The notes: generated from the sequence alone by a model not told the origin. Positions 50,094 through 60,696 are shown, counted from the stretch's first letter. The stretch: 64,000 nt of DNA from Arthrobacter sp. StoSoilB22 (GCF_019977315.1 NZ_AP024652.1:2480001-2544000), one strand, 5' to 3'. Made by a program: numbers and translations.

Positions 50094-50705
50094 ATGGTCC
50101 TCGCTGTTACCGCCCCCCAATTGCAGGAGCCGGTCATATCCGAGCTCTATTCCCCCAGCCGCATCTTCTCGTGGAACGAACTGCAGGGCATGGCATTCGA
50201 TGGCATCCTGCTGCCCCTCTACGGGAAGAGTTATGCCTCACCTGGCGTGACTGTCACCCACCGCCTCAGAGCCCGCGCAGCGGCCCTTACACTCCCGGAA
50301 CGCATCCGAACCAAGGTTGTCGCCGGTCGGCTCACGGCAGCGTGGATTTACGGTTGCGCCAAAGCACCCGAGCACCTGTCTCTGCTGGTTGACGCGAAAC
50401 ACCGCATCTCCAGCATGCGGGGCAGCATCGCATGCACCCTGCACGAAGTCCGGCTAGGTCAGATGGACGTCGTCAGCCTGGGAGGAATGCTGGTCAGCAG
50501 CCCGCTTCGGACCGCAGCTGACATCGCCCTCCATGTGGAAACTGACCGGGCTCTACCTGCGCTGAAGCGTCTCCTGGCACGGGAAGAGCTCGGCATCAAG
50601 CTCCGGCTGCTCGTTCTGGCCGTCGAAGCGAGTCCGCGCGTCCCTCACAAGAGACGGGCCCTGGCCACTCTGGCTCAACTTGCCTCACCAGAGCCCGCTA
50701 GCTGA
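50094..50705 (+). CDS. AbiEi-like (type IV antitoxin family) protein, solitary
   Basis: 203 residues. The order of motifs fits the AbiEi-family proteins common in actinobacteria: VTVTHRLRARAAALTLP, RLTAAWIYGCAKAPEHLSLLVD, VRLGQMDVVSLGGMLVSSPLRTAADIALH. No AbiEii nucleotidyltransferase toxin lies next to it; its neighbours are a terminator and rel. Many such solitary proteins are not toxin partners. ATG 50094 has only a weak ribosome-binding site. Its role is unknown. Confidence 0.65.
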   Translation: MVLAVTAPQLQEPVISELYSPSRIFSWNELQGMAFDGILLPLYGKSYASPGVTVTHRLRARAAALTLPERIRTKVVAGRLTAAWIYGCAKAPEHLSLLVDAKHRISSMRGSIACTLHEVRLGQMDVVSLGGMLVSSPLRTAADIALHVETDRALPALKRLLAREELGIKLRLLVLAVEASPRVPHKRRALATLAQLASPEPAS

Positions 50706-50727
50706 GACCCTGACAGCTGAGGCCCTG

Positions 50728-53136
50728 TTAGCTGCGCCTGCGGTTTCCAGTGGTCCTATAGACGTCGAAAACTCCGTCGATCCGACGGACGGCGTTCAAG
50801 ACGTGGTGCAGATACTTTGGATCACCCATCTCGAAGGCAAATTTCGAGATTGCCACCCTGTCACTGGAGGTATGCACCGACGCTGCGAGGATGTTGACAT
50901 GATTCTCGGACAAAATGCGGGTGACATCCGACAAAAGGGACTTCCGGTCCAGGGCTTCTACCTGAATTTCCACGAGGAAAACACTGGACTGGGTGGGTGC
51001 CCACTCAACTTCAACAATTCTGTCCGGCTGGTCCCGGAGACCCGACACATTGGTGCAGTCCGTCCGGTGGACAGAGACTCCTGAACCACGGGTCACAAAG
51101 CCAAGAATGGGATCCGGCGGTACCGGGGTGCAGCACCGGGCCAGCTTGACCCAGACATCGCCCACACCCCGCACAATGACGCCGGAGTCAGAGAACTTCG
51201 ACTTCGCAACCTGGGTGGGGATACTGACTTCATCCAGGTCTTCGTCGGGTGTCTCATGACCGCCCAGGTGCTCAACGAGCTTTTCCATGACCGACTGAGC
51301 TGACGTGTGCCCGTCACCTACGCCGGCGTACAGCCCGGAAATGTCAACGTAGTGGAAGTCCTCTGCCACGGCGGACAAAGCATCGTGCGTCATCAGGCGC
51401 TGCAGGGGCAGGTTCTGCTTGCGCATGGCCCGGGTCAGCATGTCCTTGCCACGCTCAATCGCTTCTTCGCGGCGTTCCTTGGTGAACCACTGGCGAATCT
51501 TGTTGCGTGCACGGGCAGATTTGACGAAGTGCTGCCAGTCCTGGCTGGGGCCGGCGCCTTCTGCCTTGGAGGTGAAAATCTCAACCCAGTCGCCGTGGTT
51601 GAGCTCGCTGTTGAGTGGAACCAGCTTCCCGTTGACGCGGGCGCCGATGGTTCGGTGGCCCACCTCGGTGTGCACAGCGTAGGCGAAGTCCACAGGAGTT
51701 GACCCGGCCGGAAGGGCCATGACCTCGCCCTTGGGGGTGAAGACGAAGACTTCGCGGGCGTTGATCTCGTAGCGAAGTGAATCAAGGAATTCTCCGGGAT
51801 CGGAGGTCTCCTGTTGCCAATCAACCAGCGACCGCAGCCAACCCATGTCACCGTCACGCGGGCTGCCGGGTCCCTGTGCGGTCCGGTTGGGTTGATCCTT
51901 GTACTTCCAGTGGGCTGCCACACCGTATTCTGCACGCCGGTGCATCTCGTGGGTGCGGATCTGAATCTCCACGGGCTTGCCGCCGGGGCCAATCACGGTG
52001 GTATGCAGGGATTGGTACATGTTGAACTTGGGCATGGCGATGTAATCCTTGAACCGGCCCGGAAGCGGGTTCCACCGTGAATGCAAAGTCCCCAGCGCGG
52101 CATAACAATCTCGCACGGAATCCACCAGAACCCGCACGCCCATGAGGTCGTTGATGTCGTCGAAGTCCTTGTCGCGGACGATCATCTTCTGATAAATCGA
52201 GTAGTAGTGCTTGGGCCGGCCTGTGATGGTCGCCTTGATCCGAGCGGTCCGAAGGTCATCAGCGATCTGGTTGCGGATGACGCTCAGGCTCTTTTCGCGT
52301 TCTGGAGTGCGGTCGCCCACCATTCGCACGATTTCCTCGTACACCTTGGGGTACAGCGCTGCGAAGGAGAGGTCTTCAAGTTCCCACTTGATGGTGTTCA
52401 TACCCAGGCGATGCGCCAGGGGTGCGAAAATCTCCAGAGTTTCGCGGGCCTTGCGTGATGAGGACTCCGCGGAAACGAAACGCCAGGTCCGCGCATTGTG
52501 GAGGCGGTCCGCCAGCTTGATCATCAGGACGCGAATGTCCTTGGCCATCGCCACGACCATCTTACGAACGGTCTCAGACTGGGCAGCCTCACCGAAACTG
52601 ACTTTGTCCAGCTTGGTGACACCGTCCACCAACATGGCAACTTCGGGGCCGAAGTCCCGTGTCAGGTCAGCCAGTGTGTACGGGGTGTCCTCCACGGTGT
52701 CGTGGAGCAACGCAGCCGCCAGGGTTGTCCCTGTCATACCGAGTTCAGCCAGGATGGTGGCCACTGCCACCGGATGGGTGATGTAGGGATCACCACTCTT
52801 GCGCTTTTGTCCTTGGTGGCTCTGCTCTGCCACCGCGAAGGCGCGTTGGATCAGATCGAAATCCTCTTTGGGATTATTTGCCCGGACTGTACGCAGCAGT
52901 GGTTCCAAAATGGGCGAGTAAGGAGCAATGCCCCGGCCCGTCAGGCGGGCAAGCCGGGAGCGGGTGCGTTCCCTCCGCCCCGGAAAGGTGGGACGCACGC
53001 CGGGAGCATCGACCGGAACCGCAGCAGCAGTCCGTCCGGGCACACTCGTTGCCGGAACTGCCACAGCTTTGCGGCTGTCATCCCCGCCCGCCGGTGGTGC
53101 CGACGTCGCACGTTCTTCCACAGAAGTACCCCTCAC
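50728..53136 (-). CDS. rel: Bifunctional (p)ppGpp synthetase/hydrolase
   Basis: Makes and destroys (p)ppGpp. 802 residues, the Rel type. An N-terminal HD hydrolase domain with [15 protein letters not shown] near 140-155 is followed by the synthetase domain ([50 protein letters not shown]), TGS ([16 protein letters not shown]), a helical linker and the ACT domain at the C-terminus. The start is taken as GTG 53136; GTG 53121, preceded by AGGGG, is an equally good choice. Downstream is the AbiEi-like gene convergently; upstream is secF with a terminator. Confidence 0.96.
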   Translation of the reverse strand: MRGTSVEERATSAPPAGGDDSRKAVAVPATSVPGRTAAAVPVDAPGVRPTFPGRRERTRSRLARLTGRGIAPYSPILEPLLRTVRANNPKEDFDLIQRAFAVAEQSHQGQKRKSGDPYITHPVAVATILAELGMTGTTLAAALLHDTVEDTPYTLADLTRDFGPEVAMLVDGVTKLDKVSFGEAAQSETVRKMVVAMAKDIRVLMIKLADRLHNARTWRFVSAESSSRKARETLEIFAPLAHRLGMNTIKWELEDLSFAALYPKVYEEIVRMVGDRTPEREKSLSVIRNQIADDLRTARIKATITGRPKHYYSIYQKMIVRDKDFDDINDLMGVRVLVDSVRDCYAALGTLHSRWNPLPGRFKDYIAMPKFNMYQSLHTTVIGPGGKPVEIQIRTHEMHRRAEYGVAAHWKYKDQPNRTAQGPGSPRDGDMGWLRSLVDWQQETSDPGEFLDSLRYEINAREVFVFTPKGEVMALPAGSTPVDFAYAVHTEVGHRTIGARVNGKLVPLNSELNHGDWVEIFTSKAEGAGPSQDWQHFVKSARARNKIRQWFTKERREEAIERGKDMLTRAMRKQNLPLQRLMTHDALSAVAEDFHYVDISGLYAGVGDGHTSAQSVMEKLVEHLGGHETPDEDLDEVSIPTQVAKSKFSDSGVIVRGVGDVWVKLARCCTPVPPDPILGFVTRGSGVSVHRTDCTNVSGLRDQPDRIVEVEWAPTQSSVFLVEIQVEALDRKSLLSDVTRILSENHVNILAASVHTSSDRVAISKFAFEMGDPKYLHHVLNAVRRIDGVFDVYRTTGNRRRS

Positions 53137-53222
53137 AAGCGATTTAATTCTCCCAGTCTATTCCCGCAGGTGAATCCTTCTGCAACCGGGCAGCACATGA
53201 CGATGACACGGGCAAGTCAAAG

Positions 53223-53254
53223 AGCCGGCCTCCGCACTGATGCGGGGACCGGCT
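53223..53254 (-). terminator. Terminator after secF
   Basis: AGCCGG-T-CCCCGCA-TCAG-TGCGGAG-GCCGGCT on the minus strand forms two stacked stems with a 4-nt loop, then CTTTGACTT. It lies 33 nt after the secF stop. Confidence 0.7.
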
Positions 53255-53286
53255 CAAGGCAACCCAACTAGCTGTTCGGGCTAAGT

Positions 53287-54282
53287 TCAGACCTGGACTG
53301 TGGCTTCATTCCTGCGGTGAGCCACCTTCTTGGCTTGCTTCACCAGTTCAGGCTCGCCCTGCCGCAGCCAAGCGTACAGCGGTGCGGCGATGAAAATCGT
53401 GGCGGCAGTACCGATGAGGATGCCCACGAACAGTGCCAAGGACAGGTCCCGCAGCGTGCCGGCACCCAGGAGTCCGGCCCCAATGAAGAGGATCGCCGCA
53501 ACCGGAAGGATAGCCACCATCATGGTGTTGATGGAGCGGACCAACGTTTGGTTGACAGCCAGATTGACCTCTTCGCTGAACGTGCGGCGCGTTGACGTGG
53601 AAATGTCCGCGGTATTTTCACGGATCTTGTCGAAGACCACCACTGTGTCGTACAGCGAGTAGCTGAGGACGGTCAGGAACCCGATGATTGCCGACGGCGT
53701 GACTTCAAAATCGCTCAGCGCGTAGACACCCGCCGTGGTGAACATCGTGACGAGCATGCCAACAAGTGCGGACAGCGACATCTTCCAGGTTCGGAAGTAC
53801 AGCGCCATCAGGACAGCGGCCAACCCAACAAAGACCACCAAACCAATAAGGGCTTGACGCGTCACGTCCTGGCCCCAGGTTGGTCCCACGAAGTTGGACG
53901 TTACCTCGTTCTCGGTCACCCCGTAGGCGCTTGTGAGACCGTCTTTGATGCGGTTCGTCTCGTCGTCGGTCAACTGGTCCGTTTGGATGCGCATGGTGTT
54001 GCCTGCCACGTTGGCAACGCGCGGGATGGCTCCGGGCACGACGTCATGAACAGCCTTCTCGCCGAGTGCTGCATCCGTGGTGCTCACGTTTGAAACAGTG
54101 AATTCGGAACCGCCACGGAATTCGATTCCGAGGTTGAAGCCGCCCTTGGCGACAGGAACCAGGATGGAGAGCGCTACGGCGACCGCAGCGATGATGAACC
54201 AAATCTTCTTCGACTTTACAAAGTTGTACGAGCGCTTGCCCGTGTAGAGCTCATGGCCGAAGGTTGCGAAGCTCGTAGTCAT
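53287..54282 (-). CDS. secF: Preprotein translocase subunit SecF
   Basis: Part of the SecDF pump that aids export using the proton gradient. 331 residues, six transmembrane helices, with a periplasm-equivalent loop between the first two. It contains GIEFRGGSEFTVSN, the TVLSYSLYDTVVVFDKIREN motif and the SINTMMVAILPVAAILFIG segment, with a basic C-terminal tail. Its start shares a base with the secD stop. Confidence 0.96.
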   Translation of the reverse strand: MTTSFATFGHELYTGKRSYNFVKSKKIWFIIAAVAVALSILVPVAKGGFNLGIEFRGGSEFTVSNVSTTDAALGEKAVHDVVPGAIPRVANVAGNTMRIQTDQLTDDETNRIKDGLTSAYGVTENEVTSNFVGPTWGQDVTRQALIGLVVFVGLAAVLMALYFRTWKMSLSALVGMLVTMFTTAGVYALSDFEVTPSAIIGFLTVLSYSLYDTVVVFDKIRENTADISTSTRRTFSEEVNLAVNQTLVRSINTMMVAILPVAAILFIGAGLLGAGTLRDLSLALFVGILIGTAATIFIAAPLYAWLRQGEPELVKQAKKVAHRRNEATVQV

Positions 54283-56033
54283 TACTTCTCCTCCTTGGTG
54301 CCGTTCGAAGTACCAGTGAGCTGGCCCTTCTCGGCAAGGCGCCTCTCGGCAATGGTCATGCGACGTTCGGCTTCGGCAGCCGCACCGGTGTTGCGCGGGC
54401 GGACCACAGCGGGCTTTTCGTCCGGCGTGCGTAACCGGCCGGCGCCACGGTAGAGCGGAACTGCGCCGAGACGGTCGGGAGAAAGCCCGGAGAAACGGTG
54501 TCCTTCACCAAAGAACTTGGTGCGGGCCAAAACCTGCAGCATGGGGTGCGTAAACATGAACACCACCAGAAGGTCGGCCAGGGCGGTCAGGCCAAGGGTG
54601 AAGGCAAAGCCGCGGACGTTGCCAACAGCAACGAAGTAGAGGACCAGGGCCGCGAGGAGGTTGACGGCCTTGGAGGCCAGAACTGTCCGTTTGGCACGCT
54701 TCCAGCCGTTCTCGACAGCGGAAACCAGTCCACGGCCCTCGCGCAGTTCATCCCTGATGCGCTCGAAGTAGACAATGAACGAGTCCGCGGTCTGGCCGAT
54801 GGCCACAATCAGACCAGCCACACCGGCCAGGGACAGACGGTAGTTTTCCGTCCACCCGAGGATGGCGATCGCCAGATAGGTCAGCACACCCGCCACCACA
54901 AGGGATGCGATGGTCACGAGCCCAAGGGCACGGTATTGGAAGAGCGAGTAGACAACAACAAGCAACAGGCCGATCATCCCTGCAAGCAAGCCGAGGCGAA
55001 GTTGGTCGCCACCCAGCGTCGCGGAGATCTGCTCTTGTGACTGGATCTCAAAGCTGATGGGCAGGGCGCCGTAGCGGAGTTGATCGGAGAGGGCCTTTGC
55101 CGACGCCTGGGTGAAGTTACCAGTGATCTGGGGCTTTCCATCAGTGATCACAGCCAAGGCGCGCGGGGCGGAAAGAACTTTGTCGTCCAGGACAATGGCG
55201 AACTGTGACTTTGGATCATCAGTACCCTGGGCCTGCGCCGCAGCGTAGAACTGGTTGAGGCGTTCGGTGACTGCTTTGAACTTTGCGGTTGCATCCGCGT
55301 TGAACACGATGTTCACGCCCCAGGAATTGGTCACGGAGCCCTGAGCGCCCTGAACCTGGGTAAAAGTGGAATCGCTGATGTCCTGGCCTTTGACCTCCAC
55401 GGGCCCAAGGATGTACTTGATGGCCGGAGTCTTGTCCGTGGCTGCCTCGCAGGTGACCAGCGGTTTGGCGGGATCCGAACGATCACGTTTTTCCGGTGAC
55501 GGGTTCACACAGTCAAGCGCTTCGAATTCCCGGACAATGTCCGCGGTGACCCAGTTGATGTCGCTGGCATTCGCCGGCTCCGCCGTGGGCTTGGGAAGCT
55601 GGTCCTCAGGTGTGCGCTGCTCCGCAGGAACGGCTGCCGGGTCGCCATAAGTGATGACTGGGCGGAAGTTCATGTCAGCCGAAGCTTGAATGAGGTCGCG
55701 GGTCTCCTTGGAAGGCGTACCCGGAAGACTGACCACAACGTTCCGGCCGGACTGGGTGCTAATTTCAGCTTCGGCAACACCGGAGCCATCCACACGCTGC
55801 CGGATGATGGCTACTGCCTGGTTGAGTTGCTCCTCATTGATCTCGCTGGAACCCTCTACCCGGGGGGCCAGAATCATCTGGGTTCCGCCCTCGAGGTCCA
55901 GAGCGAGCTTGGGAGCCCAACTGGCGTTGCCAGTCACTACTCCGCCAGCCAGGACAGCGGTTAATACAACGAAAATTGCTCCAAGCCAGGTCAGCACCCT
56001 GCGGGCTGAGTTTTTGGGGCCGGTCCGTGCCAT
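54282..56033 (-). CDS. secD: Preprotein translocase subunit SecD
   Basis: 583 residues. After the first transmembrane helix comes the large P1 domain with LDLEGGTQMILAPR, then five more helices holding GVAGLIVAIGQTADSFIVYFERIRDELREGRG, which carries the conserved Asp-Ser of the proton path. The C-terminus is charged, as in actinobacteria. The start ATG has AGGAAG upstream. It follows yajC after a long hairpin. Confidence 0.97.
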   Translation of the reverse strand: MARTGPKNSARRVLTWLGAIFVVLTAVLAGGVVTGNASWAPKLALDLEGGTQMILAPRVEGSSEINEEQLNQAVAIIRQRVDGSGVAEAEISTQSGRNVVVSLPGTPSKETRDLIQASADMNFRPVITYGDPAAVPAEQRTPEDQLPKPTAEPANASDINWVTADIVREFEALDCVNPSPEKRDRSDPAKPLVTCEAATDKTPAIKYILGPVEVKGQDISDSTFTQVQGAQGSVTNSWGVNIVFNADATAKFKAVTERLNQFYAAAQAQGTDDPKSQFAIVLDDKVLSAPRALAVITDGKPQITGNFTQASAKALSDQLRYGALPISFEIQSQEQISATLGGDQLRLGLLAGMIGLLLVVVYSLFQYRALGLVTIASLVVAGVLTYLAIAILGWTENYRLSLAGVAGLIVAIGQTADSFIVYFERIRDELREGRGLVSAVENGWKRAKRTVLASKAVNLLAALVLYFVAVGNVRGFAFTLGLTALADLLVVFMFTHPMLQVLARTKFFGEGHRFSGLSPDRLGAVPLYRGAGRLRTPDEKPAVVRPRNTGAAAEAERRMTIAERRLAEKGQLTGTSNGTKEEK

Positions 56034-56059
56034 TATCGATCTTCCTGTTATCGCCGGAC

Positions 56060-56097
56060 AGCCGCCGGCCGACGCTGGTAAGCGTCTGCCGGCGGCT
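56060..56097 (-). terminator. Long hairpin between yajC and secD
   Basis: A 10-bp stem (AGCCGCCGGC/GCCGGCGGCT) is separated by one mismatch from an inner 5-bp stem (GACGC/GCGTC) with a 6-nt loop. It lies about 50 nt after the yajC stop and 27 nt before secD. There is no T-run. It may lower secDF transcription relative to yajC, or be an RNA processing site. Confidence 0.5.
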
Positions 56098-56147
56098 CTC
56101 CGCTGCCGTAGAAGTTGCCTTGCGCGGTGTCGCCGCGACTGACGGTG

Positions 56148-56576
56148 CTAGTTGTCCTTCTTGTCCTCTTTGTTGAGGCGCGCGATGGTTTCTTCCGGGG
56201 TCTCGACGGCGGCAGGAGCTTCCGTCTGCGCGGCGGTCAGGGATGACGCATCATCCGGAACAACGGGCGCTTCCTCGGGGGTGGTCTCGACCACCTTGGT
56301 GACAGCCTGACGGTGAACCGTTGCCTGGTTACCCGGCGAAAGCTCAATCACGACTTTGTTCTCGGCTTCGTCGATGGACACGATGCGGCCAAAGAGACCG
56401 AAGCTGGTCATGACGTCAACCCCGGGAGCGAACTTTGACTGCATCTCAGCCTGCTGCTGCTGGGTCTTCTTGTTGCGGCGGAACATCATGAAGACAAAGA
56501 GTCCCAACATGACGAACAGCAATATGGTCATTGGATCCACAGGGAAGTTCCGTTCTGTACTTACGTTTTGGTTCAC
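56148..56576 (-). CDS. yajC: Preprotein translocase subunit YajC
   Basis: 142 residues, longer than E. coli YajC. One N-terminal transmembrane helix (MTILLFVMLGLFVFMMFRR, about 16-34) is followed by the YajC core FAPGVDVMTSFGLFGRIVSIDEAENKVVIELSPG and a long acidic Pro/Ala/Glu tail. The start is GTG 56576, with AGGGAC upstream. It is located between ruvB and secD. Confidence 0.93.
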   Translation of the reverse strand: MNQNVSTERNFPVDPMTILLFVMLGLFVFMMFRRNKKTQQQQAEMQSKFAPGVDVMTSFGLFGRIVSIDEAENKVVIELSPGNQATVHRQAVTKVVETTPEEAPVVPDDASSLTAAQTEAPAAVETPEETIARLNKEDKKDN

Positions 56577-56674
56577 GGCAACGTCCCTGGCAGATCCGCA
56601 GAGCGGGCATGGATCAAGGACTCGAACGTGCCGAGCGTCATACCAGTCTAGTGGGAAAAGCTGAACAGAGGGTG

Positions 56675-57751
56675 TTAACCCACGGTATCCACGCTTTCGG
56701 CGTGGTTTTCATCCTCACCAAACAGTGCCAGTGTCTCCTGACCGAACACCCCGGCCGGGACGGCGTAGCCAAGGTGCGTCCAGGCGGACGCCATCGCGAT
56801 CCGGCCCCGCGGAGTGCGTCCCAAAAGACCCTCACGGACCAGGAACGGCTCAGCCACGGTCTCCACCGTCTCGGGTTCTTCCCCCACGGCGATAGCCAAA
56901 GTGGACAATCCCACTGGACCGCCGTTGAACTTGGTGATCAGGGCTTCAAGAACGGACCGGTCAAGCCTGTCCAATCCACGCTCGTCTACTTCATACATAT
57001 CCAGAGCCGCTGAAGCTGAACGTGCATCAATCTGCTCAATGCCATGAACCAGCGCCCAGTCACGGACACGGCGAAGCAGTCTGTTGGCGATACGTGGCGT
57101 TCCCCGGGACCGGCCCGCTATCTCCGTAAAGCCCGCAGAGTTGACCTTCAGGTCCAGTAGGCCCGCGGAGCGCCGCAGGACGAGCTCGAGTTCGGCGACG
57201 GAGTAGAACTCAAGGTGCCCGGTGAATCCGAATCGATCCCTCAGAGGCCCCGGAAGAAGCCCAGCTCGGGTTGTTGCGCCCACCAAGGTGAAAGGTGGCA
57301 GTTCCAAAGGAATGGCGGTTGCACCAGCGCCCTTGCCCACCACAATGTCCACGCGGAAGTCCTCCATGGCCATGTACAGCATTTCTTCCGCCGGCCTGGA
57401 CATGCGGTGTATTTCGTCGAGGAAAAGGACCTCCCCCTCCGATAGGGAGGAAAGGATGGCGGCAAGATCTCCCGCGTGCTGGATGGCCGGGCCGCTGCTG
57501 ATACGCAACGGCGCGTTCATTTCCGCTGCGATGATCATGGCAAGGGTTGTCTTGCCTAGTCCTGGCGGCCCTGACATCAGCACGTGATCGGCGCTGCGGC
57601 CACGCATTTTGGATGCCTCGAGTACCAATGCCAGTTGTTTGCGGACCCGATGCTGTCCCACGAAATCGTGCAGGTTCTTGGGCCGGAGTGCGGCTTCAAT
57701 GACCCGCTCTTCCGGTTCCTCTCCCCCGCTGACGAGTGACTGCTCAGCCAC
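56675..57751 (-). CDS. ruvB: Holliday junction branch migration ATPase RuvB
   Basis: 358 residues. The RuvB core contains [24 protein letters not shown], Walker [14 protein letters not shown], the [27 protein letters not shown] box, the [19 protein letters not shown] arginine segment and the winged-helix C-terminus ending in [17 protein letters not shown]. It overlaps ruvA by 8 bp, as is usual. Confidence 0.97.
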   Translation of the reverse strand: MAEQSLVSGGEEPEERVIEAALRPKNLHDFVGQHRVRKQLALVLEASKMRGRSADHVLMSGPPGLGKTTLAMIIAAEMNAPLRISSGPAIQHAGDLAAILSSLSEGEVLFLDEIHRMSRPAEEMLYMAMEDFRVDIVVGKGAGATAIPLELPPFTLVGATTRAGLLPGPLRDRFGFTGHLEFYSVAELELVLRRSAGLLDLKVNSAGFTEIAGRSRGTPRIANRLLRRVRDWALVHGIEQIDARSASAALDMYEVDERGLDRLDRSVLEALITKFNGGPVGLSTLAIAVGEEPETVETVAEPFLVREGLLGRTPRGRIAMASAWTHLGYAVPAGVFGQETLALFGEDENHAESVDTVG

Positions 57752-58388
57752 GGCTGCCTACACGATTGCCTGCGCGCGCCCCATCCTGACCCAACCAACG
57801 CAGTGTTGCCCGGAGGATTTGGGCCACGTTTCCTGCGTCCACGAGTTCCGGGGAGTCTGCCATGGCTTTGTCGATGCTGCCGTTGGCGTCCTTCTCGGAC
57901 CAGCCCAAGCTGGTCATGGCTGCGACAACCTGCGGCTTCCATTCGGCGTTTGGGGCAGCGGCGGGCGCAGTGCCTGTGCCGGTCCCGTGGGGAACCAACT
58001 TACCGGCGAGCTCAAGGACAATCCGGCCGGCCACCTTGGGACCGATTCCCGGCACCTTGGTAAACGTCTTGCTGTCTCCAGTGTGCGCCGCCACCCGGAT
58101 GGCCTCCGGTTCATGCACGGCAAGGACGGCCAAGGCCAGACGTGGCCCTACCCCGCTGACGCTGAGCAGGACATCAAAGACTTCCCGTTCGTCGTCGTCG
58201 GCGAAGCCGAACAGTGTCAAGGAATCTTCACGGACGATCATGGACGTGAAGAGCTTGGCTTCTGTTCCTGTCTTGAGGTGGCTCAAGGTCTGCGGCGTGG
58301 CAAAGACACTCATTCCCGCACCGTTGAGGTCGATGACAGCGGTGGACAAACCAACGTGGGCTACCGTTCCACGGAGAAAACTGATCAA
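57744..58388 (-). CDS. ruvA: Holliday junction DNA helicase subunit RuvA
   Basis: 214 residues from TTG 58388 (AGGAG 7 nt upstream), giving the family N-terminus [13 protein letters not shown]. It has an OB-fold, the two helix-hairpin-helix motifs [18 protein letters not shown] and [17 protein letters not shown], and the C-terminal RuvB-contact domain. It follows ruvC by 113 bp, and a LexA-like site lies in that gap. Confidence 0.95.
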   Translation of the reverse strand: MISFLRGTVAHVGLSTAVIDLNGAGMSVFATPQTLSHLKTGTEAKLFTSMIVREDSLTLFGFADDDEREVFDVLLSVSGVGPRLALAVLAVHEPEAIRVAAHTGDSKTFTKVPGIGPKVAGRIVLELAGKLVPHGTGTGTAPAAAPNAEWKPQVVAAMTSLGWSEKDANGSIDKAMADSPELVDAGNVAQILRATLRWLGQDGARAGNRVGSRG

Positions 58389-58460
58389 GACCCGGCTCCT
58401 GAAATACTGCCTGCTCCGTTGCCGCAATACTGTGTCAACACTGCGGCCAAAGCGGACTAT

Positions 58461-58476
58461 CCGAACATATCTACGA
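58461..58476. promoter_or_regulatory. Degenerate LexA-box-like site upstream of ruvAB
   Basis: CCGAAC-ATAT-CTACGA resembles the actinobacterial SOS box TCGAAC-N4-GTTCGA, matching 9 of 12 arm positions with one half-site intact. It lies about 75 bp before the ruvA start. Damage induction through this site is unproven. Confidence 0.3.
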
Positions 58477-58501
58477 ATACCCTAACAAGGCGAGCCGACA
58501 A

Positions 58502-59080
58502 TCACCGTGCGCGGCGCGCTTTTGCTTCCGCGTCAGCCCATGCTTTTTGGGCGGGAGTGAGACCGCCCTTACCGTTCGCGCCGATAGCTGAACCCATTCC
58601 ACTACCTGCGCGCCATGCATGGGTCAGGGCAAGCGCAAGAGCGTCCGCAGCATCAGCAGGCTTCGGTGGAGCATCCAGGCGCAGGATCTTGGTAACGAGC
58701 TTGGTCACTGCATCCTTATTGGCCGTGCCGCTGCCTGTTACCGCGGCTTTGACCTCCGACGGTGTGTGCAACGCGACGGGGATGCCACGGCGTGCGGCCG
58801 CAGCGATGACGACGCCCGAAGCCTGGGCCACACCCATGACCGTGCTGACGTTCATCTGCGAGAAAACACGCTCGACGGCGACGACGTCCGGCTGATGCAG
58901 GTCCAGCCATTCATCAATGGCTTGGGCAATGACCAGCAGGCGCTTATCCAGAGTGAGCTCAGCAGAGGTCCCCACTACCCCAACGGCCACCATGGTGGCC
59001 CTGCGGTTCTTTTCAATGTCCACCACACCTATACCGCAACGGGTGAGGCCCGGATCGACTCCCAATACGCGAAGAGTCAA
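58502..59080 (-). CDS. ruvC: Holliday junction resolvase RuvC
   Basis: 192 residues, RNase H-like fold. The catalytic Asp is in [13 protein letters not shown] near residue 8, the Glu in [12 protein letters not shown] near 70, and the C-terminal Asp in the [12 protein letters not shown] segment. The start is TTG 59080 with GAAAGG upstream. It has a short Ala/Lys/Arg tail. It lies about 65 bp after the YebC gene. Confidence 0.95.
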   Translation of the reverse strand: MTLRVLGVDPGLTRCGIGVVDIEKNRRATMVAVGVVGTSAELTLDKRLLVIAQAIDEWLDLHQPDVVAVERVFSQMNVSTVMGVAQASGVVIAAAARRGIPVALHTPSEVKAAVTGSGTANKDAVTKLVTKILRLDAPPKPADAADALALALTHAWRAGSGMGSAIGANGKGGLTPAQKAWADAEAKARRAR

Positions 59081-59145
59081 GTCCGGGCCTTTCTGGTGGC
59101 TGTGAAGCTGCTAAATGTCAAAATGACGCGCTGCGCCGTGGCCGG

Positions 59146-59901
59146 CTATTCGGCGTCGAGGGCAGCCTGGACTTCCTCGCTGAGGTCCGCATTGCTGTAG
59201 ACGTTCTGGACATCGTCAAGATCTTCCAGGGCATCCACGAGTTTCATGAACTTCTTGGCGCCGTCGACATCCAGTTCCACCTGCATGGAGGGAACGAACT
59301 CGGCTTCATCTGTCTCGTATTCGATGCCCGCTTCTTTCAGGGCGTCGCGGATGGCCTGAAGATCAGAGGGTTCGGAGTGGATTTCCCAGTTCTCTCCGCT
59401 GTCTTTGACTTCTTCGGCTCCGGCATCGAGGACCGCCATCAGGATGTCGTCCTCGCTGAGGCCGTTCTTGGGCAGGACCACAACACCCTTGCGGGCGAAG
59501 AGGTAGCTCACGGAACCGGGATCGGCGATGGTGCCGCCGTTGCGGGAGATTGCAAGGCGCACCTCGGATGCAGCGCGGTTCTTGTTGTCCGTCAGACATT
59601 CGATCAACAAGGCCGAACCCTGGGGACCACGAGCCTCGTACATGATCTCGGTGTAGTCCACCACTTCGCCGGTGAGGCCAGCGCCGCGTTTGATGGCGCG
59701 GTCGATGTTGTCATTGGGAACCGACGTCTTCTTGGCCTTCGTGACGGCAAGTTCAAGTCCCGGGTTGCCGGCGAGGTCCGGACCACCCATGCGGGCAGCA
59801 ACTTCGATATTCTTGATCAGTTTTGCGAACGACTTTGCACGCCTGCCGTCAATGATGGCTTTCTTGTGCTTGGTGGTCGCCCATTTGGAGTGGCCTGACA
59901 T
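59146..59901 (-). CDS. YebC/PmpR family probable transcriptional regulator
   Basis: 251 residues. It begins with [36 protein letters not shown], the family signature, and has the acid-rich domain and C-terminal [11 protein letters not shown]. Family members bind DNA or, as recent work shows in other bacteria, relieve ribosome stalling; either role is possible. It starts 3 bp after the pdxT stop, in the conserved pdxT-yebC-ruvCAB order. Confidence 0.95.
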   Translation of the reverse strand: MSGHSKWATTKHKKAIIDGRRAKSFAKLIKNIEVAARMGGPDLAGNPGLELAVTKAKKTSVPNDNIDRAIKRGAGLTGEVVDYTEIMYEARGPQGSALLIECLTDNKNRAASEVRLAISRNGGTIADPGSVSYLFARKGVVVLPKNGLSEDDILMAVLDAGAEEVKDSGENWEIHSEPSDLQAIRDALKEAGIEYETDEAEFVPSMQVELDVDGAKKFMKLVDALEDLDDVQNVYSNADLSEEVQAALDAE

Positions 59902-59904
59902 GCT

Positions 59905-60606
59905 TTACGCTTCTCCTCTGATCATTCGAATAAAGAGTTCATGCACGCGTTTCTCTCCCGTCACTTCCGGATGGAAGGAGGTGGCCAGTAGTTGACCGGA
60001 ACGCACTGCAACAATTCTAGCCACTCCGTGCAAAGTAGCCGTGTGGCTGGCGTGGTCGGGGTCGACCTGGGCAAGGACCTCCACGCCCGGACCTACGCGT
60101 TCCACCCAGGGGCCCCGGATAAATACAGCGTGAACGGGATCCACACCGGACTCCCCTGCGCTGAATTCAAGCCCCCTGAAATCCAGGTCGGTCTCGAAGG
60201 ACTCCCGCTGGCGGCCAAAGGCATTCCTGCGCACGGTGATATCCAGCCCACCAAAGGTCTGCTGCGGATTTCCGTGCAGGTCAGTTGCAGGGTCCGCGAT
60301 TTCATCGGCCAACAGGATCATGCCGGCACAGGAGCCGTAGACCGGCAGGCCGTCCGCGATCCGCTTTTGAAGTGGATCACGGACTTCGAAAATCCGGGAG
60401 AGCTTGTCAATGGTGGTTGATTCGCCGCCGGGGATGATCAAGCCGTCAATGTCGTCAAGCTCTGACGGGCGGCGTATACCCACGCCGGTGGCGCCAGCGG
60501 CCTCTACAGCGTGGATATGCTCGCGGAAATCGCCCTGAAGAGCCAGCACGCCGATCCGGAGTCCTGAACCCACGCGCGACGAAGCGTCAGAAAGGGGGTT
60601 GGTCAT
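59905..60606 (-). CDS. pdxT: Pyridoxal 5'-phosphate synthase glutaminase subunit
   Basis: 233 residues from ATG 60606. A class I-like glutaminase that feeds ammonia to PdxS. The [14 protein letters not shown] start motif, the GGESTT oxyanion segment, the nucleophile Cys in [13 protein letters not shown] and the catalytic [13 protein letters not shown] are present. pdxS, usually just upstream, is not in the window, so it must be elsewhere. A TATGAT hexamer lies 6 nt before the ATG, suggesting a leaderless mRNA. Confidence 0.95.
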   Translation of the reverse strand: MTNPLSDASSRVGSGLRIGVLALQGDFREHIHAVEAAGATGVGIRRPSELDDIDGLIIPGGESTTIDKLSRIFEVRDPLQKRIADGLPVYGSCAGMILLADEIADPATDLHGNPQQTFGGLDITVRRNAFGRQRESFETDLDFRGLEFSAGESGVDPVHAVFIRGPWVERVGPGVEVLAQVDPDHASHTATLHGVARIVAVRSGQLLATSFHPEVTGEKRVHELFIRMIRGEA

Positions 60607-60612
60607 TCGACC

Positions 60613-60618
60613 ATCATA
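60613..60618 (-). promoter_or_regulatory. -10 element for leaderless pdxT transcript
   Basis: TATGAT on the minus strand (5 of 6 bases to TATAAT) ends 6 nt before the pdxT ATG. The ATG has no clear Shine-Dalgarno sequence. No good -35 was found at 16-18 bp. Confidence 0.5.
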
Positions 60619-60696
60619 GAGGCCCAGGGCCATATGGCGCTGTCAGCGTTGACCAAGCCCACACGCGAGGTAGCCGGTTCCATGCCCTGACTGGGA

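Noticed and set aside
57609..58895. Plus-strand open frame crossing ruvB, ruvA and ruvC
   Set aside because: It spans three well-supported genes on the other strand and has no recognisable domain.
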